A DNA stretch of 64,000 bases from Neurospora intermedia. Taxonomy: Eukaryota > Ascomycota > Sordariomycetes > Sordariales > Sordariaceae. Positions within the stretch are counted from its first letter, which is position 1. Each line of letters begins with the position of its first letter. A program made the position numbers and the translations under genes. This document shows, one piece after another, positions 1-11,351 of this stretch. The notes beneath the pieces are model-generated. The model did no database searches and was not told the DNA's origin. It saw only the letters and a list, made by a program, of their open reading frames with translations. The stretch lies in NCBI GenBank assembly GCA_037102815.1, contig BTPP01000005.1, positions 2,418,001-2,482,000 on the forward strand, in the 5' to 3' direction.

Positions 1-71
1 TCCGTTGTCTGATGCAAGTGAAGATCTGTCATGGAATGTACTAGATCTGCCTCGAATTGTGCTAACGCCAG

Positions 72-1711
72 ACCAGACTATACGAACCTAAATTGTCCAT
101 CGCGACACTCAAGGACAAAACTCGAGACGTATGGTTTTTACCGCCAAATACCTACCAAGTCATAATGGAAAACCTGAGATTGCCATTGCTCTCTTTGGAT
201 ATTGACAGAACAATTGGCTCATTCTTCGACTTGGAATTTGCAGAGGAAAACAATGAGTCTCTTATGCGTGAGTTACCTTCTGCACTGCCTTGAAAACCCA
301 TATTTATGGCTGGATATGGCGCAACGGCCATTTGAGTTGAACGTCGAGCCCTCAAGCTGTGTGTGTGTGTGTGTGAGAGAGAGAGATAGGTGTTGACTGT
401 TACTAAAGGTCTTGTATTCCGACATCAGTTTCAACGAACAGATACCTCTATGCAGATGTCAACGGACCCTGCTTACTCGCACTGCTACGAGGATAAAATT
501 GAGCTTTTCCTTACCTACGCATTCAGTAGCAACGAGACGACAGCACTTTTTCGCTTGAATGAGGGGTTTGCAATACACATGCGCAAGGACATGAGCAAAT
601 GCTTCGATGAAATCAGCAAAGTCACTTGCAAGGTTGGTCACCCGCTGACTATACCTTACATCATGATTCGCAGTGTCAGACTTCGACTGAACCAAAGACA
701 CCTCGATGCTGCATCGATGGCTGAACAAATGGAACTCATCCTCGCGTGTAACATACGTGAAGTCAACGATGATTCTAGGACGATATATACAGACGCGTCG
801 GATTCATGGAACTTTCGGCGTATTGGGAGGTACTGGCCGGACAATCGCCGAAGCATGATATCAATATTGACCTCCGCAACAGCGCTATGTAAGGCCATCG
901 ATGAACTTCAAGAAGCAATGGCGTCTTTCTGGTCTAGACTCTCTGATGAAGAAAAGTCATCGGAGATGACTGCCATTCACACCCGATTAGCCAGGGGTTT
1001 GAAGGAAGAGCGGGCTCAGTTAGACAGCATTGTGGGCTTTACTCGTCAGTTAGAGCAGCGCATGCATGCTTTGGAAAGCTCAGTAAGTCTCGCTAGGTCA
1101 GGCAAGAGCGCTTGACACGCGTCCGCCAAGGAAATAGATGATGATGCTAATATAGGAAGACGACCAGATTCATATCATGGCCCTGGAGCTCTCTCAGAGA
1201 AACAGCCAGTTGAACATGGCTACCGCGCAATGGCAAATTGACCTCAGCACAACGACTACTAGAGATGCCAAAACAATGAAGGGTCTGGCATTCATGGGTG
1301 CCCTGTTTCTTCCCGGGACCTTTATGTCGGCGATCTTCAGTATGCCGTTCTTTGAGTTCAAGAGTGGTAAGCTATCTAAATTCGTGTCGTGTTCTCGCCT
1401 AATCGAGCTGACAACTTGTCTCAGATAAGTTATGGGTCTACTTCGCTGCAGCCGTCCCACTTACCACTCTCACCATTGCCGCTTGGGTGATATACGAAAG
1501 ATCGCAACAGCGCAAAGCACGCGCCAATCATGATTTCATGAAGGACGTCATCGGAAGGCTACAATATAACGTAGACTCAGCATTAGCAAGGAAGACTTGG
1601 GGGGACTCTGTATATATGATTCCCAAAGTAGCGCCTGAGACTTTCGATAGCGTAGAAAAGGCAGGGGCCGAAGTGAGGGCCTTTGTGAGGGCTCAGCTAT
1701 GGGGAAAATAA
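72..1711 (+). CDS. CorA-like membrane protein, 5' partial
   Basis: Four exons fit by splice motifs and phase: about 72-267, 442-1082, 1156-1366 and 1425-1711 (stop TAA). The first visible exon follows a GCTAAC branch site and CAG acceptor at 62-71, so the gene begins left of the window. The C-terminal part contains the pattern KTMKGLAFMGALFLPGTF followed by MSAIFSMPFFEF, then a second hydrophobic segment (VYFAAAVPLTTLTIAAWVIY) and a basic tail. This hydrophobic pair at the C-terminus is the layout of the fungal CorA-like Mg2+ transporter family. Many fungal members lack proof of ion transport, and I do not see a clear canonical GMN selectivity motif. The first intron (268-441) carries a GT/GA microsatellite. 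The family call is fairly secure; the function is not. Confidence 0.65.
359..386. repeat. (GT)n(GA)n microsatellite in an intron
   Basis: Eight GT units run directly into six GA units. The tract lies in the inferred first intron of the CorA-like gene, so length changes would not alter the protein. Confidence 0.9.
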
Positions 1712-2052
1712 CCTACAGAGGCTAGACCTTGGCGTCTATCTTCGTTTCGTGTAGCCTTTGGTAGCAGGATTTGTAATTATGTTTTCCTAGGTAGCTAATC
1801 AGCTTCTCTAATAACGTCCGTACAGAAGAAGCTAAGCAGAGGCAGTATATATCTGATAACACCGGACTACTGTCCAAGAACGTTGGAAGGTTGTACTTGA
1901 TCCGGGGTCTCTAGATGTCACTGGTGAGTCGTCTGGTCCACTTTCAGGGCGTACCATCTTAGATGTCAGGGAAACAGAACAACGAGAAAGGCGGCACATT
2001 TCCAAATACTACCCACCTTGGAGCCAATATAGGATAGGAGCAAAGGGATAAA
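1712..2052. other. Intergenic, nothing recognised
   Basis: This stretch lies between the CorA-like gene and the next small gene on the same strand. I see no ORF or RNA gene here. It should hold the terminator of the first and the promoter of the second. Confidence 0.6.
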
Positions 2053-2802
2053 ATGGCCAGTACGCCTGTGTCTATCCAAGGTATGTATAAGATGTTTCGG
2101 GGGTCAGCCACAGATGATGGCCGTACGAAAAGGCACATATAAGTACATTACTTTAACTTGCCGCAGGTACAAGCTTACACAGTATTGACACCAGGCCCGC
2201 AAGACGCAGTTGTCTTGTGAAAAGAATGATAAGGAGAAAACCTTCGAAAAAAAAAAAGAAAAAAAGAAACATACAACACCAGGGATTCGCTGGTCGTCAC
2301 CGACCCAACTACTAGTCTGGCCCTCACTGGCTTATCTATGGGAGAGCGGACGGGATCCCGAGTTTTCCAGTGGGTATGGTCGTATGTGGTAATCTACCTC
2401 ATATCCATAGCTTATTAATGCTGGTATTTGGGTTGGATCGAGTGGTGCGAATCGTAATACGTGCAAGTGCCAGACAGGCTCGCACTTGCAATCCGGTTTT
2501 CAAAATTGTATGTGTGCAACCTGTTACCTTCTTTCACGTGGAGAAGCAACTACTGTTAGATTTTATTGTCATTAGGCAACGGTGAGACTGGCCTGGTACA
2601 CTTCTGCGCATTCACCAAAGATGATGACCCTCCCACCGATCAATCTTTCTCGAGCTGGAGTTTCAAGGCAGTCAAAGGGTTGATCGCAGACTCAACTGAA
2701 CAACTCGGGCAGAAGATGACCATAAACGAGATCTCTAGTGTGCTGGAATATATGAAAGAGCATGGTGTCATCGAGGGCTTGAAGGAGAATCCGAGCAAAT
2801 GA
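2053..2802 (+). CDS. Small hypothetical protein, 84 aa; intron hosts a 5S gene
   Basis: Exon 1 (2053-2080) starts with ATG in a good context (ATAAAATGGCC) and ends at a GTATGT donor. Exon 2 (2576-2802) follows ATTAG and ends in TGA. The two join in phase across a Gly codon, giving 84 residues. Exon 2 has clear coding character: an acidic start around FTKDDDPPTDQ, then a segment likely to be helical (INEISSVLEYMKEHGVIEGL). I do not recognise the family. The inferred 495-nt intron is long for this genome and contains a complete 5S rRNA gene on the opposite strand (2269-2387). No strong branch site is visible near the acceptor, so exon 1 is less certain than exon 2. Confidence 0.45.
2269..2387 (-). 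rRNA. 5S ribosomal RNA (copy 1)
   Basis: A 119-nt sequence identical to the copies at 3974-4092 and 20015-20133. It begins ACATACGACCATACCCACTGG and ends GGTGTTGTATGT, which matches the 5S rRNA of Neurospora as I know it. The Pol III internal control region is present. A TATA-like AATA lies at -29 to -26 (plus-strand 2413-2416), and a T-rich tract follows the 3' end on the transcribed strand (plus-strand A tract at 2247-2268). It lies antisense inside the inferred intron of the 84-residue gene. Confidence 0.95.
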
Positions 2803-3399
2803 TGAAGTGGCCGAGCTCTTCTTTAATCGCGACCTCGTTCACAGCCTCCCAAGCCCAATACATCTTCAGCCCAATTATTCCATCTCAGGGCTATCGTGCT
2901 GTTAGATTTGGCTTTGATTAACTTTGAGATGCTGTTACCACCACCATCGACGACAATGATGACAACCCCGACAACGACGACCGAACCATAAGCAGCACAA
3001 GCTGCGGGAGGGATTAGCATCAGAAGCACTATTAGAAATTTCGACGACAGCAGAAGGGCTCACACAACGAAAGGCATACAGGTGGTAAACCTGTAGTTAA
3101 GAATATGAGTTAGAACATTTTTGAACTATTACTGCTTACTTAACTAACAGCACAACAATTACCTACGAGCAACCGTCGAATAGCACGTAAATGAAACCTA
3201 AAGACTGTATGAGCAGCTTTCCCGAAGAGCCGATGCAAGTTCCCTTCACTACAACTAGTGTCCGGTATCTAGTTTCTATAGCCAGCCAGGACTCGTCAAG
3301 AACGTATGCTACTGCGTTCTCTTCACACGAACATCAGCTCCCTCGTTCCATCACACAAAATCCGATAGTAACATTCCCCTGATCCAACTATCAACATCA
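2803..3399. other. Intergenic, nothing firm
   Basis: The stretch follows the 84-residue gene. A reading frame is open from 3259 onward, but its first part has no coding character. I see no RNA gene. Confidence 0.5.
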
Positions 3400-3965
3400 A
3401 TTATCACCTTCACTACTACACGGGAGGAGATTCACAGAGATCCAAGAAATGATTTCCGAGGTTCAATTTCAGCCCTCCGCGGATCACTCTCGAGGATCAG
3501 TATTGGTACTGCAAACGCATCTGTCTTGACCTTTGCCACCGCAAGGGATAATCAAGAGTCATTGGATCTCCTCGCTGAAAGCATGTTTGCGCATGAAATG
3601 GATTCAGATAATATGGCTCATGTTGACCACAACAGCAGTTCACCTTTTCAGACTCCTCTATCTCATCAACGTCAAAACCGGTGAGCATCGCGGTTCTCAA
3701 AAGCTCTCAGCAATGAATCTGCGTCAATGCGCGATTGAAGCCCCGACTCTATATACGAAGAATGCAAACTTCTCGTAAGACGAGCAGAAGTGGGGATTTC
3801 TCTACCTCGATGTATAAGCCGAGTTACCACGAGCAATACACCAGGATGCAGCATATCAACCTAGAGATGATTTTTATCGACGACGTTCAACCCGCTCATT
3901 ACCAGATAGACCTCTCCTCATTACCGAAAGAATCAACAGCGAGTTATAAGCTACACTTTTCATAG
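3400..3965 (+). pseudogene. Decayed or unresolved coding stretch
   Basis: One frame is open from 3259 to 3678 and looks coding from about 3420 on (for example ISALRGSLSRISIGTANASV, then AESMFAHEMDSDNMAHVD). A different frame, open to the stop at 3963-3965, also looks coding (SMYKPSYHEQYTRMQHINLE, then MIFIDDVQPAHYQIDLSSLP). I find no GT-AG intron of normal length that joins them, and there is no good start codon. This fits a gene remnant with a frame break, or a real gene whose exons I could not resolve. The family is not recognised. It ends nine bases before a 5S gene, whose upstream TATA lies inside the frame. Confidence 0.3.
3945..3948 (+). promoter_or_regulatory. TATA element of 5S copy 2
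   Basis: TATA lies at exactly -29 to -26 relative to the 5S start at 3974. A TATA box at this distance is known to be required for Neurospora 5S transcription. It sits in TTATAAGCTA, which resembles the same region upstream of copies 1 and 3. Confidence 0.75.
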
Positions 3966-3973
3966 TAATTAGC

Positions 3974-4092
3974 ACATACGACCATACCCACTGGAAAACT
4001 CGGGATCCCGTCCGCTCTCCCATAGATAAGCCAGTGAGGGCCAGACTAGTAGTTGGGTCGGTGACGACCAGCGAATCCCTGGTGTTGTATGT
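3974..4092 (+). rRNA. 5S ribosomal RNA (copy 2)
   Basis: The same 119-nt sequence as copies 1 and 3, here on the plus strand, ending in GTATGT followed directly by TTTT, a Pol III terminator (4092-4096). It starts nine bases after the stop of a coding-like frame. Copies 1 and 2 are about 1.6 kb apart in opposite orientation. Confidence 0.96.
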
Positions 4093-4096
4093 TTTT

Positions 4097-5388
4097 CATT
4101 TTTTTTTTCTTTTCTAAACCATTTTGTCACCTTCTACTTCATTTAATAATCTACCCTACTCCCCAAACAATAATCTTATACCCTTCGTTTATTTATTTTG
4201 CTAAACTCAGAAGCCCTTTAAATAGAATGTTGTCCTGCACTATCGGGTGTACCGGTCAATGCAGACGGAGAAGCCGCCACCCAAAGTCGATTGCTGTGAT
4301 TTGTACTTCTTGGAAGTTGTAAAGATCTGAAAGATGTTAACTGTAGTGATAGCATCGCGAGAATGAAAAACGCTTCCCGACGGTCTGTGATCACCGTCCC
4401 ACTGGTGTGCATAAACATAAACAGATCCATCCTCCAAGCGGAGGGAACAACCATCCTGCAGCAGTTCGCACCACTTCAACTCTGCTCATATATATGTGGT
4501 ATTCATTGGCCCTAATGTTATTATTCTTATCGAGCCGTTGGGCGCCGGTCAGAAACATACCTACTAGCCGCCCTGGATAATCCAGAAATCGTCTTGCTCA
4601 AGAAGAAGAGGTAGAACTTCCTGGAATTCACGTCCATGCCGTATATAAACTTCGGCAATGGTTATGGTAGCGGCGAGCGAGCGAGCGAGCAGCAGCTCAG
4701 AAGCACCGCCGCCATTTCCCAGCTCGAAATGCCGCCCATTGTAACCCGGGAAAAATTGTTCTTCAAATCCCGTCCAGGATGAAAATGACTAAGATGACTG
4801 AGATGTGTCGGAATATTCGTGGTAACCGTTAGTCTAGTTCTGTGGTCGATGTTGTCACATTAGGCAAAGGCCAAGTTCAGCGCATCCCTTCCTTCGTTTT
4901 TTGGTGAACTTGGAGGTTGAATTATCTTGAAAGGGGGGCGGAGGAAAGTCCGAAGAGGTGGTTGTGAATGAAGGGATTGAAGGATCAGATAGAAGGATGG
5001 ATCGGAGCCTAATAACGGCACTGAGAAATAGCTAGAGCTCGCATCCTCTAGCGCGTGATGCACCCTTGAAGAGTACGTCAGATCGAGACCTTCCAAACAG
5101 ATTAGGATGGGTATTATTTGTAGTACCGACCTAACACACACACCAGCATAACTTCCTCTTTCATGCATCCGTTGCTCGTGTCGAGAGGCTATGCACATTA
5201 CCTTTTTGACCAGCCATGACTTTCTCAATTCTACATCTTATAATGTCAGGCCACAGTTCACAAAACGTTTGTCTATTCGCAAGAAATATAAAAGCAGTGA
5301 AGATTCATCATTTATCATCAATATACGAACGCCGCAGACGCTCACTCATATACAAACAGTCGATTTAAACCCGCATGCACGGTAGTGC
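4097..5388. other. Intergenic, no gene recognised
   Basis: The stretch lies between the second 5S gene and the 3' end of the ADAM gene. It contains a short GAGC repeat near 4676-4692. Open frames here are short and show no coding character. Confidence 0.55.
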
Positions 5389-7999
5389 TCAAGCATACCT
5401 ACCATACCCCCTCTGCTGTTCCCTAAACGGCTCATACCTTCCATCCCCTCCTTGGCCCGGGAACTGTCCCTGACCCATAGGCTGTCCCATTGGCGGCTGC
5501 GGAGGTCCCCCTTGGTATGGCGGCGGTGGCCCTTGGTATTGCGGCGGTGGCGGCCCCGATTGCGAGGGCAACGGAACATGCCCGCCGTTCCTACCGCCGC
5601 CCCAGTTCCACCCCACAGGATGCTGACCCATAACCGGCGACGGCGCCATCATCCTTGGTGGTGCCCTCCTCGACCTGTACCTCGCACGGCGACAACAGCT
5701 GCAACAGCAGCTGATTAGGGAGATGAGAAGAAGACCGGCGATGACGCAGCCGACAGGGATAGCAATATTCTTGTTGTCTTTGAACCAGTCGAGGATCTGG
5801 TTGCTGAGCTTGGCGCCCTCGCAGATGCCGTTATGGCACTTACCGCCACCCTCGCAAGGGGTGCCGTCGAGGAAGTACTGTGGAAGCGAGTAGCATTGGG
5901 CATTTCCGAACATTGGGCCCTGACAAGCGAGCGTGCAGCCCTCGTTGGAGCACGAAGTTGTTTGGTTGTGTGTGTCCTCGGTAGCCATGAACGTCTTGCA
6001 TTGCTGATCGCGCGAGGTACATTGTCCCTGAGAAAAGTTAGTTATGCAGTACAGAGAGTTTGATTCAAAAGCTGTCATGTAAACAAACGTACTGAAGCGC
6101 AGGTGAGCGAGTCGCCGCATGAAGTGCCGTCGTCGGCGGTCTTGTCAGCCGGGCAGGAGCCGCTGGTGCCGGAGCACTTCTCTTCTGGATCGCAAGGGCC
6201 AGTGCTGGCGCGGCAGACGGTTTCGGCGCCAGAAAACTGGCATTTATCGGTACAGCACTCTTCGTTGGCGGGGTCGCAGATGCTGTTGGTGGTGAACTTG
6301 CACGTCTTGGGATCGCAGCACGGGTTGTTTCCGCACCCTTCTTCGCCACCACAGTCACATTCCTCGCCGGCTTCGACGATGCCGTTGCCACATTGTTGGC
6401 CGGTGATGGTAACAACGTCCTTATTATTGGAGAGGCAGCTCATTCTCCCGGGGTTTCTGCCCAGAAAGCTGCATATGTTACCGATACTGCAGGCCGAGAA
6501 GGACGTAATGCGGTCGTCTGTGGACGGGTTCATGATGAACTGGGCGTTGGCATCGCAGGTGGTGGTTGAAAGGGGGCAGCACTTGTTTTCTCCGGCGGAG
6601 CCGTCTGCGCATGTGTCTGGAAGGCAGTCGTGGACTGCACCAAAGGTATGACCCGACTCGTGAGCAAAGACCTGCCATTCGGTAGAGGTCTTGACGACAA
6701 CATTTGCGCCCGCGACGGTTTCGTTGCCCTGGCTTTGCGTAGCGCCTGGTTGGCAGACCTGACCGAGCCAGGCGAGGCCAACGGCAGCACCAGTATTGCA
6801 GGTTGACAGCAAAGTCCAGTACGCGTTATTATCGTTGGACTTACCGCGCCATCCAGAAAATGCCACAAGGCGGTCGGTGATTGTCGCACCGCTGCTGCAG
6901 GGCATGTTGAAGGGCGCACTGTCAGGAGGCGTAGCCGGGCACTCCTTATCGCTGATAGTCAAGTTCCGAATACCTAGAGAAATGCTAAAGGAGCTCTCGA
7001 AGAGCTGAGAAGCCTTATTAACCATGTCGATGACATTCTGCCTCAGAGATTCGGTCGAGTTGAATTTCTCCGTGTAGGTGCAGTCGGTAGCTATGCCAAT
7101 CAGGGCAACCTTTTTCGAAGTCGGGCAACCGGCTGTAGAACCAATGCTGTTCAGCAGATTAACACCAGCACCATTGCCACCTTGGGTTCCGTCCATTTGT
7201 CGTCCGAAAAGAGCCCTTGGACTGATAGCCCAGCGGCTCTGATGTTCGAATACCTCCTCGGTCCACCGCAAGACTCCGTTGTTCTCGTCTCTATTCCAAA
7301 GCAGGTCGTTCGAGGCGCAAGAGCCCGTGCTCGCAGGATCACGCTTCTTCAGGTCGTCGTGTGCCGGCTTCTTAATGTCGGAATCCCGCCAGACAACCAT
7401 GTACTCTTCATCCGCCTCCTCGATCTCCGGATCGCCTGGTATCATAGTTTGTCTGTAGTTGGCATTCGTCTGGATGTGATGGTCGACTCCGTTTACCCTG
7501 AAAGATCCTTGGAAAATAGGTTGTTCCCCATCCCGGAGGACATAGACTCGTGCCCATCCCGCTTGCCTCCAGTCTGCGTCCGTCGTTCCCTCCCTCTGAA
7601 CAAACGTGGTGCCCTTGAAAACCTTGTGCTCTTCCCTGGCAATAGGCTCAATCCTCTTGACCTTGCCATCGGGACCCAATATGTGTATTGTTGCATCGTC
7701 GGGAAGGATGTCATGGTTCGGTTCCAGAACGAAGCGAATCTTTTGTTCGCGATCGTGGAGATAGAAGCTGAGGTCAAAGGTTGACTGAGAGTGCACTCGA
7801 TGTGAGGGTGTGTGGATCACAGCATCGTCGACATGGCTAATGTACGATAAAGGGTTTCTCTCCGTCGAATGTGCTTAAGACCCGCTATGTCAACCAGATG
7901 GCAGTCAGATGGGGAGAAGATGGCGAACATACCTGTAGCAGATTGGACAAGCAGGCCAACGGCAGCAAATACGGCCGCGAAGGCCTTGGAAACAAACAT
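5389..7999 (-). CDS. ADAM-family zinc metalloprotease, membrane anchored
   Basis: Exons 7999-7933, 7873-6093 and 6027-5389 give 828 residues. Order: signal peptide (1-22); propeptide, with a Lys-Lys-Arg site near 198-200 that could be cut by a Kex2-type protease; reprolysin domain with the zinc motif HESGHTFGAVHD at about 427-438 and a Met-turn IMNPS near 470; a Cys-rich disintegrin domain (about 518-610); a further Cys-rich part; one membrane span (about 703-724) followed by a Cys cluster (CCCSCC); and a cytosolic Pro/Gly/Gln-rich tail (PPPP and PPPPYQG-type repeats). All catalytic residues are intact. The family cleaves surface or secreted proteins; the substrate here is unknown. Intron 2 has a textbook ACTAAC branch site and CAG acceptor. 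Intron 1 (59 nt) needs a TTAAG acceptor to keep frame, which is unusual. Confidence 0.9.
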
Positions 8000-9275
8000 A
8001 CTTCAGCTCTAAGAGATTATGTTCTTCTATACGCACCGCCCGTAGTCCATCGAAAAGATGCAAGTCGGCCACTAGTTCTTGAAATGGACAAGAAACGAGC
8101 GAAATGGGAATATGGTGGAAATGAATGCTATGTATGGTAAACCACAGACGATTCAAAACATGTGAACACCCGTATGCCAGGTCCTTCCCCGCTTGTTGCT
8201 TACTATTAGTCGATAGCTTCTAACAGGAGCTGTTGGCGGTGGATGTAGAGAGGGAGAGGCGGGACCTGGAAGAACCAAACGACGGGGAAATGGGAATGAT
8301 CAACGTTTATGTTTCAGGAACAAAAGTCGACAGATGCAAGAATGAATGGCGAAAAGAGGGAATGTCCAAAACTCTGACCTCCAAAATGCGCCCGTGTGGA
8401 TGGGGAAGTTGGAAAAGATGGTGGCAGTGCAAAGGTCCGTCGGAGTGGTTGCGTGAGCATCAATCAGCGCCGACAGCCGACGTAGCGAGCGAAAAGGGAG
8501 ATGGGAATCGACAGGAGGATACTGCCGTGTATGGTGGTCACCTACTGGTGGGTGTCTCAAACAGTAGAAAGCCAAAAAGAGAGGCGGGAGGTCAGCAGGG
8601 ACTTCCAGGAACCACCAGTCCATGAAGCGGGTCGAGGTGGCTCGGTGGACAACAAAAAGAAGGGAGGCGGGAGACTGCAAAGTTCACAACCTATAATTGG
8701 TCGCCCAGCGCCTCAGCCAAGATGAGGCCAAGCACTTCACCTGGCTACCTAAGAACACTGATACGTCCTTGGCACACTGTACGAGCGCCTGCAGTGCAGT
8801 CAGCAGTGAACTTGAACCGCCCGGCCGGGGTCCGAACATCAATCATCACAGCAATGATTGCTGCTGCGGCAACATACGTAGGTAAGGAACAACCTACAAC
8901 TATATGGGGATGCGCCTCGCTTCCCCTCACCACGGATCTCTTCTCAGCATTTATCAGCATCCTTTTGGACATAACATCACACACCTTTTTCCTCGCCCAA
9001 GCCACGGCCGCGCGTTCTTTTACAACACACACCCGAAAGAGAAGACAACGGAAGTTATTTTTCTGTGGCTTCCCGACTGCGCCAGGCTTAGTCTTTCTTG
9101 CCTCCGGTCTTGGTCCCAATTCACTTCCACTCGCGAACACAACAACTTCCTTTCACTTATTAGTCTATTCCCTACCGCCCAGACATCGTGCCCAGCTTGC
9201 TACGCGTGTACACTTCGAGACAAGACATCTGGCTGACAAATCTACCGAGATCTTGCTAATCTTCGAAACGAATGA
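8000..9275. other. Promoter side of the ADAM gene, no gene recognised
   Basis: This is upstream sequence of the minus-strand ADAM gene. A 185-codon frame (8722-9279, plus) is open, but its composition looks like translated non-coding DNA. Confidence 0.5.
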
Positions 9276-9485
9276 ATGAACGACCAAATCTTGCAGTCTG
9301 AGCGAGATCCCTCGTTGAAAATTCCCGAAAATCTCGGCATCGGTATCGACAACCCCGCTATGAACAAAAAAAGGCTTTCCGAGATTGAAGATCGAAATGC
9401 CAAGATGGACATTCGTCAATCGACATTCTTCAACATCTTACCGGATTTTGTAAATCCTAATTATGCCCGCTCGGTAGGTAGGTAG
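9276..9485 (+). CDS. Possible small protein, 69 aa
   Basis: An ATG-started frame of 69 codons with coding-like composition (PSLKIPENLGIGIDNPAMNK, then KRLSEIEDRNAKMDIRQ). The sequence before it is C/T/A-rich, as fungal leaders often are. I recognise no domain, and the last codons run into a GTAGGTAGGTAGG repeat. It could be a short gene, or an exon of a longer one cut by unrecognised introns. Confidence 0.25.
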   Translation: MNDQILQSERDPSLKIPENLGIGIDNPAMNKKRLSEIEDRNAKMDIRQSTFFNILPDFVNPNYARSVGR

Positions 9486-11351
9486 GGGATTGATCCACGA
9501 TTTTTATGGTGGTTTACATATACTACACCCACCCTGTTAGTCCGGGCCTCCTTCACTAGCCCAGCCCTGTGAAGCTGTGACGAATGACACTAGGTATTGT
9601 TTTATTTTTTTGTCGTTTTTCGTCGGGTCGTTTTTCCTTTGCCCTGTGTTTCAGATCTCGGACCTCCTGCGCCAACCAGTGAGGTTGCAGCACTAACAGG
9701 CAGGCACATGGTACAACCAACACTTTTGATACCGGCAGTGAGGATGTCCGATACCTATGAGACGAACACAAGGCTATGTATACCTTTGCTGGGCAACTCC
9801 TGCTTTTACATTGCAAGCAACTTTGAAGAAAGAAAAGAGAGAGAGAAAAAAGATAATTCAAAACCCAATGATGCTAGACGGGATTCGGCACATATCACAC
9901 CGACTATAATCGTATCGACATTGCACTACATTGATACATTAGCACACAATAGCTTCGCTGCTGACTGTGAAAGCCTAACCTATAAATAGACAGACCTATG
10001 TACGCACGACCTTGAGTCCTCAACACCGAGTAGGTAAACGCTGCCTCGCCCCGCAGCATCATCATCATCATCATCAACATCGTGAAGAACCTCGTTGTCA
10101 GGCGGGGATTTCAGCTTCCAAAGCACATTACATGGATTTCAATCCTGACTGTTTTCCTACTCAACAATGATTAACTCCATTGCGTTTCCTTACATCTCCA
10201 TCTCAACGTCGAGATCCGTTTAACTGTTCATCACATAATCAACTTCTTGCTCGTTGATCTTGTAATACACGTATGCGTTGAAGGAACGAACCTTCTGCTC
10301 AGCCCTGCCACGACGTCGCCGGTAAGCGGTAACGTAAGCCCTAATATAGCTGCCCAATGAGCCTACCTGCCTAGGTAACCCGCTAGCCATGGGAAAATCG
10401 CGGCTCCTGCGGAATCCTGCGCAATCGCCGTGATGGATACCTTTCACTGCGGTCGGTCAGTTCGGAATTGTACGTACAACGCCCCCTGCGCTTGGTACAT
10501 AGATAGGTTGTGCTATCCTGGGGTTTGCGTGGAGATCAATACGTAGCGTAAGTAGTTTGTATATAAGTGGCGTAGGTGAGGCTCGTTCATGAGGCTGATA
10601 CTGGAGAGATTCGTTGTTTCAGGGGTTTGTTTGTTTATTTTTGTTATAGGCACTAGCCACCCCCCTACCACCGACTGTGGTTGTTTCCTTTCTAGTGCCG
10701 CAACGGGAAAGGGGGTTGTTGACATTTTGATGGGAGACATATCAAAGCCGTTGATGACGCTACCTCAAGAGCAGGCAGAACGTTCTGTTTGCTGGGTAAA
10801 ACTGCACAACATGACGGCAAGGCATCGAGAAATGGTTCACGTGTTGCGATGGACGCAAACCAGTAATCTATTGATCTTTCCCAAAAGGTATCCAAGTACA
10901 TGTGATAACCCAAGAAGATAGAAAGAAAACGACGCACACTTGTAAGATAAGAGAAAGAAAGGAAAAGAGTACCATGATATGACATACCAAAAAAATAAAA
11001 TAAAAACATCGCTCTTCTTTCAACAATGTGCCTGCCTGCTGAGGAGGCATATGACGGACCAACTGACCGCACGTCCTTCCTTGTGTAAAAGAAAGAACCC
11101 ACCAGTGTTCCTCCTCCTCGCTTTCCTCTTCTTCTCCTTGACCTAAAACCGATACATAATCATTGCCGTTTCCCTTCCCTTTGCCCTTTTCCTGGACGTT
11201 TGACTACCACTACTGACACTGACTTGCAGCATGCTAGTAGGCTAGCCCTTATGGTATATGAATCCCAAAATCCCATGCCCCATTCGAAATAAAGAAAAAA
11301 AGATTAAATAGGTTTATATGCTTTTTACTTCTTTGTTGGCGCTATATTCCT
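9486..11351. other. Intergenic, no gene recognised
   Basis: The stretch contains a (CAT)n repeat at 10057-10075 and the 3' flank of the acetyl-CoA synthetase gene. A minus frame ending at 10220 has a faintly coding-like end (RSFNAYVYYKINEQEVDYVM) but no context to support it. Confidence 0.5.

Noticed and set aside
32-91. Apparent frameshift in the first exon of the CorA-like gene
   Set aside because: The frame change is better explained by an intron ending at the GCTAAC...CCAG at 62-71 than by a mutation.
8722-9279. 185-codon plus-strand frame
   Set aside because: No domain, repetitive and low-quality composition, and frames overlap on both strands. It looks like chance in GC-balanced promoter DNA.
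10220-10447. 75-codon minus-strand frame
   Set aside because: Its last 45 codons look slightly coding, but there is no supporting exon or family.
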